A DNA stretch of 64,000 bases from G963692885 sp964658655 (GTDB lineage Bacteria > Acidobacteriota > Terriglobia > Terriglobales > Acidobacteriaceae), in the NCBI GenBank assembly GCA_964658655.1, contig CAZZZL010000010.1, positions 67,383-131,382 on the forward strand. Direction: 5' to 3'. Under the pieces are notes generated by a model. That model had not been told where the DNA came from and ran no database searches. It was given only the letters and a program-made list of their open reading frames with translations. Below, one piece after another: positions 34,935-43,570 of this stretch. Numbering within the stretch: the first letter of the stretch is position 1; each line of letters starts with the position of its first letter. The position numbers and the translations under genes were made by a program.

Positions 34935-35225
34935 CTATTCGCTGAATGGCACGCCGTAGCACAACTCAGCCTTGCGCGCGGGACGTTTGGACGTCTCGCG
35001 CACCTCGGGTGTATGGCCCATCTTCCGCCATACGTCGAGCGCGACGTCATTCATGTAATACAGCCGCAAACGCTCTGCCGTCTCGCCACGCTGCGAATAG
35101 ATACTGATGGTGCTGATGAGCGCATTCTGGGATGTTTGCTCAAGGTACTCGCTCATACTCCGCGCAGGGCTGTTCTCGGGCCGCATGACCTCTTGTGCGC
35201 TCTGCGTGATCAGGTGATACGCCAT
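34935..35225 (-). CDS. Hypothetical protein
   Basis: 96 residues (MAYHLITQSAQEVMRPENSP at the start; LRLYYMNDVALDVWRKMGHT later). GGAG lies eight bases before the ATG. No signal peptide or recognised domain. It converges with the small gene at 34689, 27 bases away. Confidence 0.6.
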   Translation of the reverse strand: MAYHLITQSAQEVMRPENSPARSMSEYLEQTSQNALISTISIYSQRGETAERLRLYYMNDVALDVWRKMGHTPEVRETSKRPARKAELCYGVPFSE

Positions 35226-35545
35226 CTATGGATCTCCGCCATCCTTTGCGCCTGCAGCAGCCGCAATGAGTGGTTGGATGCCGGAAAACTTCTGGCGCTC
35301 GCAACGGCCCTTATCCGTGTTGCGGAGATTCACAGTATCCATTTTGCTGACTTACCTGCGCTCCGCCGCCCATGGCAAACTCTGGTTTAAACCGAAGGGT
35401 CATTGCAAGAAGGCCCGACTGGATCAGGAGCAGTCACAATCACGCAAAAGTACCAGCAGGTGTAGACGTTTCTACCTACTTGGTAAGCTGTGCAGCGCCT
35501 TTTTTACACGATAGCCTTGCAACAAGTTTGGGAGAGATCACACAC
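35226..35545. other. Divergent intergenic region with a small palindrome
   Basis: 320 bases between divergent genes. A perfect inverted repeat GTAGA-CGTT-TCTAC lies at 35462-35475, about 70 bases before the lipoprotein ATG, and could be an operator. No other gene or RNA is seen. Confidence 0.35.
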
Positions 35546-36118
35546 ATGAACTTCAAGAACAGCTTTGCACTTCTGGCTACTGGCGTTGTCGTTATCACCT
35601 CTGCGGGATGTACCGATCGGACCTCGGTCAGCAAAGAGAACTTTGCCCAGGTCATCACCCAGGATTACGCCACGAACGGCGACTGCCTCTTCTCCCGTTC
35701 GCTCCATTTCCCCTATCGTGTTGGCGCGGATGACAAGCTGCTGACCGATACGCGCACGCAGCTGAATGCCATGGCCGATCAGGGTCTGCTCACGCGTACT
35801 TCCACTCAGGAAGGCAAGGAGACGCTGCTACAGTTCACCCTGACCGACACTGGCCGCAAGGTTCCCGGCGACGGCCGCTTCTGCTACGGCAAGCGCGAAG
35901 TCACCAGCGTCGACAACTTCTCTGCGCCATCCGAGTTCCGTGGTGTGCAGATGACTCACGTCGGCTACCACTACACCATCAAGGACACGGCGACGTGGGC
36001 TAACACCCCGGCTGTCAAAACCGCGTTTCCTTCAGTAGCCCGCGCCATGTCCGACCAGCCAGTCGATGAAGCAACGCTGGTGCTCGAAAAAGAAGGCTGG
36101 ACGCTCGAAAACCAATAA
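35546..36118 (+). CDS. Putative lipoprotein, unknown function
   Basis: 190 residues with a signal peptide and lipobox ITSAGC (Cys at about 22), then SVSKENFAQVITQDYATNGDC and HFPYRVGADDKLLTDTRTQL. Later parts are beta-rich (EFRGVQMTHVGYHYTIKD). The ATG at 35546 follows GGGAGAG by nine bases. It is followed by an especially strong terminator hairpin. No family recognised. Confidence 0.7.
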   Translation: MNFKNSFALLATGVVVITSAGCTDRTSVSKENFAQVITQDYATNGDCLFSRSLHFPYRVGADDKLLTDTRTQLNAMADQGLLTRTSTQEGKETLLQFTLTDTGRKVPGDGRFCYGKREVTSVDNFSAPSEFRGVQMTHVGYHYTIKDTATWANTPAVKTAFPSVARAMSDQPVDEATLVLEKEGWTLENQ

Positions 36119-36166
36119 TATTGGCCCGACGGCCAGAAGCGCCTTCAACGCCATTCTTTCTACTTT

Positions 36167-36204
36167 CAGCAAAGGCCCCGCGTTCATGCGCTGGGCCTTT
36201 GCTG
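36167..36204 (+). terminator. Twelve-base-pair terminator hairpin
   Basis: Perfect stem CAGCAAAGGCCC (36167-36178) / GGGCCTTTGCTG (36193-36204) with a 14-base loop, 49 bases after the lipoprotein stop. The U-tract is short (ATTTG). Confidence 0.75.
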
Positions 36205-36320
36205 ATTTGAAGTGCACCACGCAAGGTCGCGAGGCCAAAAACCATGGATGAGACTCTTGCTTACCTTCCGTCGCGAAGTTTCAAGACTCCGCATTTGAGA
36301 AGCGCGTTGATGCAAGCCGG

Positions 36321-36812
36321 CTAGCCTGTCCTCACCTTGCGATCCTCTTTCGCGGTGTACAGGACGACCGCCTCTATCAGCAGGAGTGCCAGCCCGGGTA
36401 CAAGGATGCGCGTGCCGATCATCGCGGGCCAGCCCAATCTGAAATCAGTGTGCCAATCGATGATCGTCAGGACCACTCCGCTGAAAAACAGGGTGCTCCC
36501 TGCCCATCGCCGAAAAAGTGGAGACAGTCCGTCTTTGTCCTTGTAGGCGCTTCCTCGAATGTCCCGGATCGGCGCGCCAACGAACCCTTGGTGATCGTAG
36601 ATCGTGCAGCGGAGAGTGGGCTCTTCGCCTGACCGCTGTCGGGCATATGCTTCTGCATCTGGAAGAGTTGCAAACACTGTGCAGTACGGCGCGCTGTAAT
36701 CATCCGCAGGAAAGTGCGAAAAATGCACGGCATATTCGCCGGCGTTCATCCGCTCATGCCACGTTCCGCGAATCACAGACTCATCTTCAAGCGGCAGCGT
36801 ACGGGCATACAT
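36321..36812 (-). CDS. Hypothetical protein with two C-terminal membrane helices
   Basis: 163 residues. The N-terminal ~100 residues are soluble (AVHFSHFPADDYSAPYCTVF, SGEEPTLRCTIYDHQGFVG). Two hydrophobic helices follow (STLFFSGVVLTIIDW and GTRILVPGLALLLIEAVVLY) before a short basic tail. Probably an inner-membrane protein facing the cytoplasm. No family recognised. Confidence 0.65.
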   Translation of the reverse strand: MYARTLPLEDESVIRGTWHERMNAGEYAVHFSHFPADDYSAPYCTVFATLPDAEAYARQRSGEEPTLRCTIYDHQGFVGAPIRDIRGSAYKDKDGLSPLFRRWAGSTLFFSGVVLTIIDWHTDFRLGWPAMIGTRILVPGLALLLIEAVVLYTAKEDRKVRTG

Positions 36813-37187
36813 AACTCTCGGAGTATATCAACGCGCTGAGCCTTTACACTGCAAGGCACCAGCCGCAGTAACGTTGAAATGATTGCAGTTGCTTGGCCAA
36901 CGCGGCCCATAGAATCACGACAACAGCTTTCGCTTGTTCAGCACAAAATCGTCGGCAGGGATAGTGCCACACGACAGTGGCTTTGTATGGGGCCTGACCG
37001 TCTGCAAAGAGAATTCAGCGAAGCAAGTACGGTTTCCGGCAGACGGGGCGAACAAGCCCATCCCCTCCGCACATCCTTCGTCGAGAAAATGATTGTTGAC
37101 GGGAACGATTCCTCTTGGTCTAGTGGATGGCGATTCTATTCGTTTCATCGGCGTGCATTCGGATGCGCCGGCAGAGGGAGCCTCATC
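36813..37187. other. Intergenic region upstream of the VOC protein
   Basis: 375 bases between divergent genes. An open frame continues upstream of the VOC start, but without family similarity. Apart from the promoter at 37096-37124 nothing is recognised. Confidence 0.35.
37096..37124 (+). promoter_or_regulatory. Candidate promoter of the VOC gene
   Basis: TTGACG at 37096-37101 and TCTAGT at 37119-37124 with a 17-base spacer, about 65 bases before the VOC start codon. Confidence 0.45.
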
Positions 37188-37955
37188 ATGTTTACGCCCA
37201 AGGGGAGATTCGGCTGGTATGAACTGATGACCAGCGACACAAAAGCCGCGGGGAAATTCTATGCCGACGTTGTTGGCTGGACGACCAACGAAATGCCGGG
37301 CGGGGATGGCCCTGCCTATACGACCTTCAACATCGGCGAGGTCGGCATCGCCGGTATGCTGCAGATGACCGGGCACACCGGGTGGATCGGCTACATTTCT
37401 GTCGATGATGTCGATGCACACATCGAAAAGATTGTTGAGGCCGGCGGCAAGCTCTGGAAGCCGGCCACGGATGTCCCGGGGATGCTGCGTTTCGCTGTCA
37501 TGTCCGATCCGCAGGGCGCGGCCATCGTAGTCTTCACGCCGAACCCGGCCATGCCTTCGCCGCAGCGTCCCGAACCGCCGACTCCAGGCACCATCGCCTG
37601 GCACGAGCTCGCCACCACCGATCTCAACGCAGGTTTTGATTTTTACAACAAGCTCTTCGGCTGGACCAAACTCAGCGACATGGACATGGGGCCGATGGGC
37701 CTCTATCGCCTCTTCGATGAAGGCGACCACAAGGAAATGGGTGACGGCGGCATGATGAACAAACCGCCGCAGATGCCCGTCTCGAGCTGGAGTTTTTACT
37801 TCGCCGTCGACTCAATCGCAGCAGCTGTCAAACGCGTGGAGGCAGGAGGAGGCAAGGTGCTCCACGGCCCCGCACCGGTGCCCGGCGGTGGCTGGATCAT
37901 CCATGGCCAGGATCCCCAGGGCGCGGTCTTCGCACTGGTCGGTAACGGGGAGTAG
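37188..37955 (+). CDS. VOC family protein with two glyoxalase-type domains
   Basis: 255 residues, two vicinal-oxygen-chelate modules in tandem: about 5-118 (GRFGWYELMTSDTKAAGKFY ... FAVMSDPQGAAIVVF) and 128-252 (GTIAWHELATTDLNAGFDFY ... WIIHGQDPQGAVFALV). Repeated W-EL-T-D and DPQGA elements mark the pair. Such two-module proteins are commonly annotated as glyoxalase/bleomycin-resistance-like; the substrate is unknown. The ATG at 37188 follows GAGGGAG by eight bases. Confidence 0.85.
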   Translation: MFTPKGRFGWYELMTSDTKAAGKFYADVVGWTTNEMPGGDGPAYTTFNIGEVGIAGMLQMTGHTGWIGYISVDDVDAHIEKIVEAGGKLWKPATDVPGMLRFAVMSDPQGAAIVVFTPNPAMPSPQRPEPPTPGTIAWHELATTDLNAGFDFYNKLFGWTKLSDMDMGPMGLYRLFDEGDHKEMGDGGMMNKPPQMPVSSWSFYFAVDSIAAAVKRVEAGGGKVLHGPAPVPGGGWIIHGQDPQGAVFALVGNGE

Positions 37956-38197
37956 ACGGGCTTAGATTCAGGGCGCATTTGCTCAAGAGTGGTTGAGATA
38001 GATCGGTCTCTGAAACCTGACATTGTAGCCACGGTGTTTGTCGAAGGGCGCAAGCCGGCTGCACGATTGGAAAGCGTAGCAGCAGGTTATCGAAGACCCG
38101 GCTTTCAAGAAGATGCCCATGCCTCAAAATAAGCATCTTGAGGAGATAGCCAGCTTCGCTTCCTCTACATTGTCATCGAGGACATTGATGCTGCAGG

Positions 38198-39313
38198 TCA
38201 CTTCAAAACGATGTAGCCTGGCAGACCCGAGTAAGTGATACATCTACCGGAAGGCAACTTGAACTGGGTGCCGATCGAGCCCTGCTCAGCGGTGTAGCCG
38301 GGCGGCAAGACCGCTTTGACGCCATCGTCCACGACTGTAATGCCATGGTCGCTCGCGTTCAGCACTCCGAAGTGGCCGATTCCGTCCTCCCTCCGAGGTG
38401 CTGCTGAACACGCAGCCGGGACGATGGGTTTCAGGGTAGTCGGTTGGGCCAGTGCACCTGCGAGGGTTGTAATTCCAGGCCGAATGGCCTCTAACCTCCG
38501 AAATACCTCCCTGTTGGACATTGCCTGGCCTGCAGGGAAGGCAGCCTGCGATTTCCTGACCAGTTCAGCAATATTCTGTCCTTTTACGAAGAACAACGCT
38601 AACCGAACTGTCTCCACCTGCAGCCAATCGTAGTTGTCGAAGCCCACCCCGTCGTAGATGAGATCCATGTCCTCGAAAGACGTATATCGCTGCTTCGTGT
38701 CATTACGTGAGTCGAGGGTGTCCGAGATAAGTTCAGGCCGCAACGCGGAAGAATAAGCAGTGGCCAGCATCGTGGCAAAAAACTCCTGCATGAAAAGGTC
38801 TGGGCCTTCCAGATGCACAGCTCGTTGATAAAGGTGACCGGTCTCGTGCAACGCAATGAAGCTTAGCTTCTTGTTCAGATCGACATGCTTCTTCTGCCCA
38901 GGAAACTTGGCAAAAGAATCGGGCATGATAATGATGTTCCCTTCCTTCGGAAAGGCCTCAGCCATCGGATAATCCGCGAGTTGTCCGACGCGGTTCCAAT
39001 CCGCCTCATTAAGAACTGAAAGTGTAACAGTAACTCATACATGAAGCTGTTTGCTGTACCAGGAAGCGCAGTCCGCAATCTCGGCCTGATCGCGGAGCGC
39101 CAGATCCTTCAGGCCCTCGGAGTAGTACACGGGGACCGTTCCCTCCAATTGCGGCAGCTTCAAACTTAAGACTCGGCTGAGTGCATTGGGTGGGATTGCC
39201 GTTCCCTGAGATTTGGCACGAGAGCACCATGACAAAGACAACACTACCGCGCAGCCTAACCAGCAACCCGCTTTGCATGACGGACGAAGGCAGCTTTCGA
39301 CATGCTCCATCAT
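38198..39313 (-). pseudogene. Exported zinc-metalloprotease-like gene split by an in-frame TGA
   Basis: One reading frame of 371 codons interrupted only by TGA at 39037-39035. The front part has a signal peptide (CWLGCAVVLSLSW) and LEGTVPVYYSEGLKDLALRD. After the TGA the frame continues VTVTLSVLNEADWNRVGQLA and then carries FIALHETGHLYQRAV, an HExxH-type zinc motif, with EFFATML as a possible third-ligand helix. The C-terminal ~60 residues (DHGITVVDDGVKAVLPPG) look like a beta-rich appendage. Alternatives to a true nonsense mutation are sequencing error or readthrough. If only the back half were expressed it would start at ATG 38965, without a signal peptide. Confidence 0.6.
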
Positions 39314-39525
39314 CCAACATTCCTCACAAAGCAGGAAGATTCAATTAGAGGGCGTTTCGGCACCATCCCCGGTTTTTCGATGAAGCAGTTCCCGGTCATG
39401 GCAGCAGGCAGTCGTCCCGGCGAGTGTGCTCGGCGCGCTTCCTGATTCCCGGTCGTCCACCGAAGGCGCCGCAGTCTGGATGAACAACCTCTGTATGGCA
39501 CGCTCTCCAGGAACCCACGCCGTTC

Positions 39526-39749
39526 CCATTGACTACATTCGCCCGCAGGATTGGCATGTTCGGCTATACGTTTGGCGAGCTTAAAGACACCCCGACTGGG
39601 ACACGATGACGAAGTACATCTTCGACCACCTCAGTGATGGCTCATTCAAGCTGGAGATAGCGCGAACCTTTCCGTTCGCTCAGGCCATCGAGGCCTATCA
39701 TTACCTCGAAAGCAACGACCAGATCGGCAAGGTCGTCATCACGTTTTAG
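39526..39749 (+). pseudogene. Remnant C terminus of a zinc-type/MDR alcohol dehydrogenase, frameshifted
   Basis: Plus-strand fragment reading FARRIGMFGYTFGELKD, then after a one-base deletion near 39590 continuing PDWDTMTKYIFDHLSDGSFK and ending FPFAQAIEAYHYLESNDQIG-KVVITF-stop. The final ~40 residues are the standard C terminus of medium-chain quinone oxidoreductases. The catalytic domain and most of the cofactor domain are missing. The remaining 39314-39525 shows nothing recognisable. Confidence 0.6.
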
Positions 39750-39828
39750 ACAGCTGCGGCCCTTCCTGTCTGCGCACGGGAAAACTCGAAGCGGACCTGG
39801 AAGGGCCAGCCGTTTGAGCCTGCGAACC

Positions 39829-40440
39829 TTATTTATTCCGCTTGCGGAGGACCCATGTCGTCATGCAGCGATAGTCCTGCACGACGGTCGTCTTCAGCGG
39901 ATCGACTAATACAGCATCCAGCTCTTTCGTCAGCGACAGCAACATGGCTTCATCGACCAGGAACCATTCCTGCCCATCACCGATGCTGAAGATGCCCTCG
40001 CGTACTTGCTCAAAAGCCATGCCGATGCGCGAACCGATGCGACAGAAGAGCATGCCGCCGGGCTTCAATACGCGCCAGAGCTCGGTCAGCATGGCGCGAA
40101 AATGCTGCTCATCGCGTGCGAAATGCAGGACGGAATTGCACAGGACGACATCGGCGAACGCATTCGTAAAAGGCATCTGCTCGATCGCGCCGACCTGGAA
40201 GTTGGCCGCCGGCAATCCTGTGTTCAGCAACGCAGCCATCTGCTGCACGTGGGCGACCCCCTCCGGATCGGCGTCGAGCGCAAAGACCTCGCAGCCTTCG
40301 CGCAACAGGTGCACCAGGTTGCGGCCAAATCCGCAGCCTGCGTCGAGCACGCGCATACCGGGCACGATGTTGCCGCGCAGGATCTGGTCAAAAACGTAGA
40401 TATCGATCTGGCCGAACTGGTCCTGGACGCTAGGGTTCAA
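39829..40440 (-). CDS. Class I SAM-dependent methyltransferase
   Basis: 203 residues with motif I VLDAGCGFGRNLVHLL (about 30-45), the acidic loop FALDADPEGV, and post-motif segments FADVVLCNSVLHFAR and WRVLKPGGMLFCRIG. The substrate cannot be told. Its ATG overlaps the stop of the LarA-like gene by four bases (40440 vs 40437), so the two are translationally coupled. Confidence 0.85.
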   Translation of the reverse strand: MNPSVQDQFGQIDIYVFDQILRGNIVPGMRVLDAGCGFGRNLVHLLREGCEVFALDADPEGVAHVQQMAALLNTGLPAANFQVGAIEQMPFTNAFADVVLCNSVLHFARDEQHFRAMLTELWRVLKPGGMLFCRIGSRIGMAFEQVREGIFSIGDGQEWFLVDEAMLLSLTKELDAVLVDPLKTTVVQDYRCMTTWVLRKRNK

Positions 40441-41726
40441 TGGCGCACGCGATCACGATGCGCCCACAGGCCCAGGCCCGGATTCGAGATAAAAAATATC
40501 TCCTCTCCGTCCACTGTGTTCCAGCCGTCTTTCAATGCGGCGGGATTGTAGCGGGCCGTCATCTCCTCAAGCTCTCCATAGCCAAAGCCCACCGACTCAA
40601 TCTCCTCGCGCGTGAGCGTGCCGGGACAGTAAATGATGTTGAACCGACCCTCGGATGATCCGTGAATCAGGTGCGCCGCCGCGCTCAGATTACCGGCAAG
40701 ATCTACATTTTTTTCAACGGCTGACAAAGTCGCCGGTGTGCCGAAGTAGCCGTATTTGCGGATGAGCGTATCGATCGCCGGGTCTTCGCCGAATTCGCGG
40801 ACACCGGGCGCCAGCACGATCAACTCAGCGTTGTCGGCCAGAGCCATGCGCGTGCGATAGATCGCCTTGTTGCCGAGCCAGGTCGAGTGAAACTCATGCG
40901 GATCAAGATAGACGACAGCCCTGTTGATCTCGCGATCGAGCAGGATGAAGTTCACCTTCAACGCCAGCTCGGACGCACGCTCGAAGCACTCAACATCGTC
41001 GCCGATGAACAGCCCGCGCACTACAAGTTTGCCCGCGTCATCCCGGCCGACTACCGTCAGTACATAGACGATCGGCAGACCCTGCAGGAAGTAGTCCGAA
41101 GCGTAGTTGAGCACGCGGCGCACAGGCGTATCCGCGCGGCCCATGATGCGTTCCATGCCGTAGACCGCGCCGAGATAATGGCTGCGGTCGATGCTTTCCA
41201 CGCCACCGGTGCCGACGAGAATGTTCTTGTTGTAGTTTGCCATGCCGATCACTTCATGCGGCACCACCTGGCCGATGGAAAGGATCAGGTCAAACCTGCT
41301 GCCATCGCCAGGCCCCTCGACGAGCAGGCGGTTCACCTGCGCGGGCCATGCGTAATCGAGTTTGCCCTCCGACTGTTGTCTTATGTACGAAGATGGCACC
41401 TCGCCGAGCGTGACAACATCATCGCGCCATCGATGCACACGGAAGAGGTCGCGCGGCATGTCACCGAACATGCGGGCGAGCGCTGGTTCATCCATCGCCG
41501 TGTGTGTGCCAAGTGCGGGCAGCACGGCTTTCACCGCATCGCCATAGATGCCGTAGGTCATCTGCGTCAATTCGCCGGCGCGCGAGTAAAACCGCGAAGC
41601 ATCCGGCGGCACGATCAGGACACGCTTGCGCTCGCCGAGCTTTGCGAGCGCAAGCGCGAGGCCCTCTCGCAACTGTTGCGACGTCAGGTCAGTTGTTTCT
41701 GATCCGGTACTGAAATAAAGTGCCAT
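40437..41726 (-). CDS. LarA-like (DUF2088) protein
   Basis: 429 residues in the LarA/DUF2088 family, whose best-known member is the nickel-pincer lactate racemase. Family segments: KRVLIVPPDASRFYSRAGEL (about 35-55), DLILSIGQVVPHEVIGMANY with the metal-region His, NKNILVGTGGVESIDRSHYLG, and the C-terminal ELIVLAPGVREFGEDPAID. No larB/larC/larE cofactor genes are in the window, so racemase activity is not assumed. The start at MALYFSTGSE is preferred; a GTG four codons earlier is also possible. It is coupled to the methyltransferase downstream. Confidence 0.78.
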   Translation of the reverse strand: MALYFSTGSETTDLTSQQLREGLALALAKLGERKRVLIVPPDASRFYSRAGELTQMTYGIYGDAVKAVLPALGTHTAMDEPALARMFGDMPRDLFRVHRWRDDVVTLGEVPSSYIRQQSEGKLDYAWPAQVNRLLVEGPGDGSRFDLILSIGQVVPHEVIGMANYNKNILVGTGGVESIDRSHYLGAVYGMERIMGRADTPVRRVLNYASDYFLQGLPIVYVLTVVGRDDAGKLVVRGLFIGDDVECFERASELALKVNFILLDREINRAVVYLDPHEFHSTWLGNKAIYRTRMALADNAELIVLAPGVREFGEDPAIDTLIRKYGYFGTPATLSAVEKNVDLAGNLSAAAHLIHGSSEGRFNIIYCPGTLTREEIESVGFGYGELEEMTARYNPAALKDGWNTVDGEEIFFISNPGLGLWAHRDRVRH

Positions 41727-41842
41727 CGTTCCTTTCACGGCCGTGCGCGGCCCCGGGCTCCATTATCTTCCTTTCGCGCACATGTCTAAACTTCGGTCGA
41801 TTTCAGACGATACATTTGCCTCGCCTCGACTAAGCTGGTTCC

Positions 41843-42748
41843 GTGCAGAAAGCCCCCGGAATTTATGTCGAGATCCTGATCCAGTCCGACCTCGACGAGG
41901 TCTGGCGCCTGACCCAGCAGCCGGCGCTGCACCAGCGATGGGACCTGCGCTTTACGCGCATCGAGTATCTGCCGCGCCCTGATCCTAATCTGCCGCAGCA
42001 CTTCCTTTATGAAACGCGTATCGGGTTTGGACTCGCCATTAAGGGCACAGGTGAGAGCGTCGGGCTGCGTTCCGCTGACACGGGCGATACCACTTCTGCT
42101 CTTCGCTTTGCGTCCGACGATCCCAAGTCGCTCATCCGCGAGGGTTCCGGATACTGGCGCTACGTTCCGACAGACCGCGGCCTGCGTTTCTTTACCTGGT
42201 ATGACTACCAGGTGCGCTTCGGCCTGCCCGGAAGGATCATCGATCGCCTGTTCTTTCGGCCGTTGATGGGATGGGCTACGGCGTGGAGCTTCGATCGTCT
42301 GCGCCTCTGGGCTGATGATGGGCAGCCGCCGGAAGTTTCGCTGCAGCTTGCGTCGATCCACGCGATCGCTCGTCTGACAATTGCGTTCACCTGGTTATGG
42401 CACGGCCTTGTGCCGAAGCTAATCTTCCGCAATATCGACGAGCAGATCATGCTGAAGAATGCAGGAGCTTCCGTCGCCGTTCTGCCATGGATGGGCGGCG
42501 CAGAAGTGCTGGTCGGTCTGCTATTTCTCATGTTCTGGCGGTCGCGGATTCCTTTGCTTTTGAATGCGGTGCTGATGCTGCTCGCAACCATCACCGTAGC
42601 TTTGCAATCGCCACTCTACCTGCGAGCTGCGTTCAATCCGGTAACGCTGAATGTCGGTATGATCGCTCTCTCGCTGGCCGGCTGGCTGGCGTCAAAAAAA
42701 TTGCCGTCTGCGAAAAAATGCAAAAGGAAGAAGGAGGGCGTCGATTGA
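41843..42748 (+). CDS. SRPBCC-domain plus DoxX-like membrane protein
   Basis: 301 residues from a GTG start. The first ~155 residues look like a START/SRPBCC polyketide-cyclase-type domain (IYVEILIQSDLDEVWRLTQQ, DRGLRFFTWYDYQVRFG). The last ~130 form four hydrophobic helices of the DoxX-like kind (FTWLWHGLVPKLIFRNIDEQ, GGAEVLVGLLFLMFW, PLYLRAAFNPVTLNVGMIAL). It overlaps the next gene through TTGA. The pair is probably one functional unit; the role is unknown. Confidence 0.78.
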   Translation: MQKAPGIYVEILIQSDLDEVWRLTQQPALHQRWDLRFTRIEYLPRPDPNLPQHFLYETRIGFGLAIKGTGESVGLRSADTGDTTSALRFASDDPKSLIREGSGYWRYVPTDRGLRFFTWYDYQVRFGLPGRIIDRLFFRPLMGWATAWSFDRLRLWADDGQPPEVSLQLASIHAIARLTIAFTWLWHGLVPKLIFRNIDEQIMLKNAGASVAVLPWMGGAEVLVGLLFLMFWRSRIPLLLNAVLMLLATITVALQSPLYLRAAFNPVTLNVGMIALSLAGWLASKKLPSAKKCKRKKEGVD

Positions 42749-43422
42749 TCTCGATTTACCAGCGCGCGATGGGGTCTGATTTTTCGAAGCTGCACCCCGA
42801 AATACAACGACGGTTTTCGATTACCGCGGAGGGCGGCAGAGCCTCGATCGGAACCGGCGTGATGGACGAGGTGTGGCATGGCGCGCCCTACACGCTGCCA
42901 TTTTTATACGTCGGCACCTGGCGCAGCATCATGTTTCCTGAGCACGGGCGCAATGTCCCGTTCACGATTCAGAACTACGCCTATCGCGATCCTCTCGGCC
43001 GTGAAACCGTGAGCTGGGTGCGCACCTTTCGTACAAAGAAGGTGCGGCGCTTCGATGCCTACATGATTTACAGCGAAAAACGCGGCTGTATTATCGACTA
43101 CCTGGGAACGCATCAGCATCTCGCTGTCGACCTGGAGCTGAGCGTCTCGCCGAATGGCGGCATCCTGATCCGATCCGGCGAGCAGCGATTTTACGAAGGG
43201 CCTATAGCCTTTCGCTTTCCGATGTTTTTCTCCGGGGTCGCGGACGTATGCGAGTGGTACGATGACGCGGAGAAGTGCTTCCGCATCCGAGTCGCCGCTT
43301 CAAACACGCGATGGGGCAAGCTGTTCGGCTATTCGGGCCGATTCCAGGTCGAGGAGAAGCTCGCACCCGACCATTCTCCGCCCGACGACATCCTGCCAAA
43401 GCGGATCGAGCCGCGCACGTAA
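42745..43422 (+). CDS. DUF4166 domain protein
   Basis: 225 residues beginning at a TTG that overlaps the previous stop (TTGA), with AAGGAGGG eight bases upstream. The family pattern starts ISIYQRAMGSDFSKLHPEIQ and continues GVMDEVWHGAPYTLP, SWVRTFRTKKVRRFDAYM and GFSGRFQVEEK-like text near the end. Function unknown. It is translationally coupled to the SRPBCC/DoxX gene. Confidence 0.8.
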   Translation: MISIYQRAMGSDFSKLHPEIQRRFSITAEGGRASIGTGVMDEVWHGAPYTLPFLYVGTWRSIMFPEHGRNVPFTIQNYAYRDPLGRETVSWVRTFRTKKVRRFDAYMIYSEKRGCIIDYLGTHQHLAVDLELSVSPNGGILIRSGEQRFYEGPIAFRFPMFFSGVADVCEWYDDAEKCFRIRVAASNTRWGKLFGYSGRFQVEEKLAPDHSPPDDILPKRIEPRT

Positions 43423-43570
43423 GCTGCCCGTCACAACAGGTCATCCGTCTGCAAGGGCTGGCCGCTAGTTCCCACGCGTATACCTTTTTCACACCGCAGA
43501 ATTCGGCTTGCGGGGCGGCGTGCAAAGCGCGATATATTGAGCTTGGCGACTCTCACGACCTTGCTCGGGC

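Noticed and set aside
37956..38197. Possible gene between the VOC protein and the metalloprotease remnant
   Set aside because: No frame longer than a few dozen codons with a start signal or recognisable sequence; about 240 bases with nothing seen.
33680..39037. Selenocysteine insertion at the two in-frame TGA codons (33680-33682 and 39035-39037)
   Set aside because: No Cys-homologous redox motif surrounds either codon, the hairpin after the first lacks bacterial SECIS features, nothing comparable follows the second, and no sel genes are in the window.
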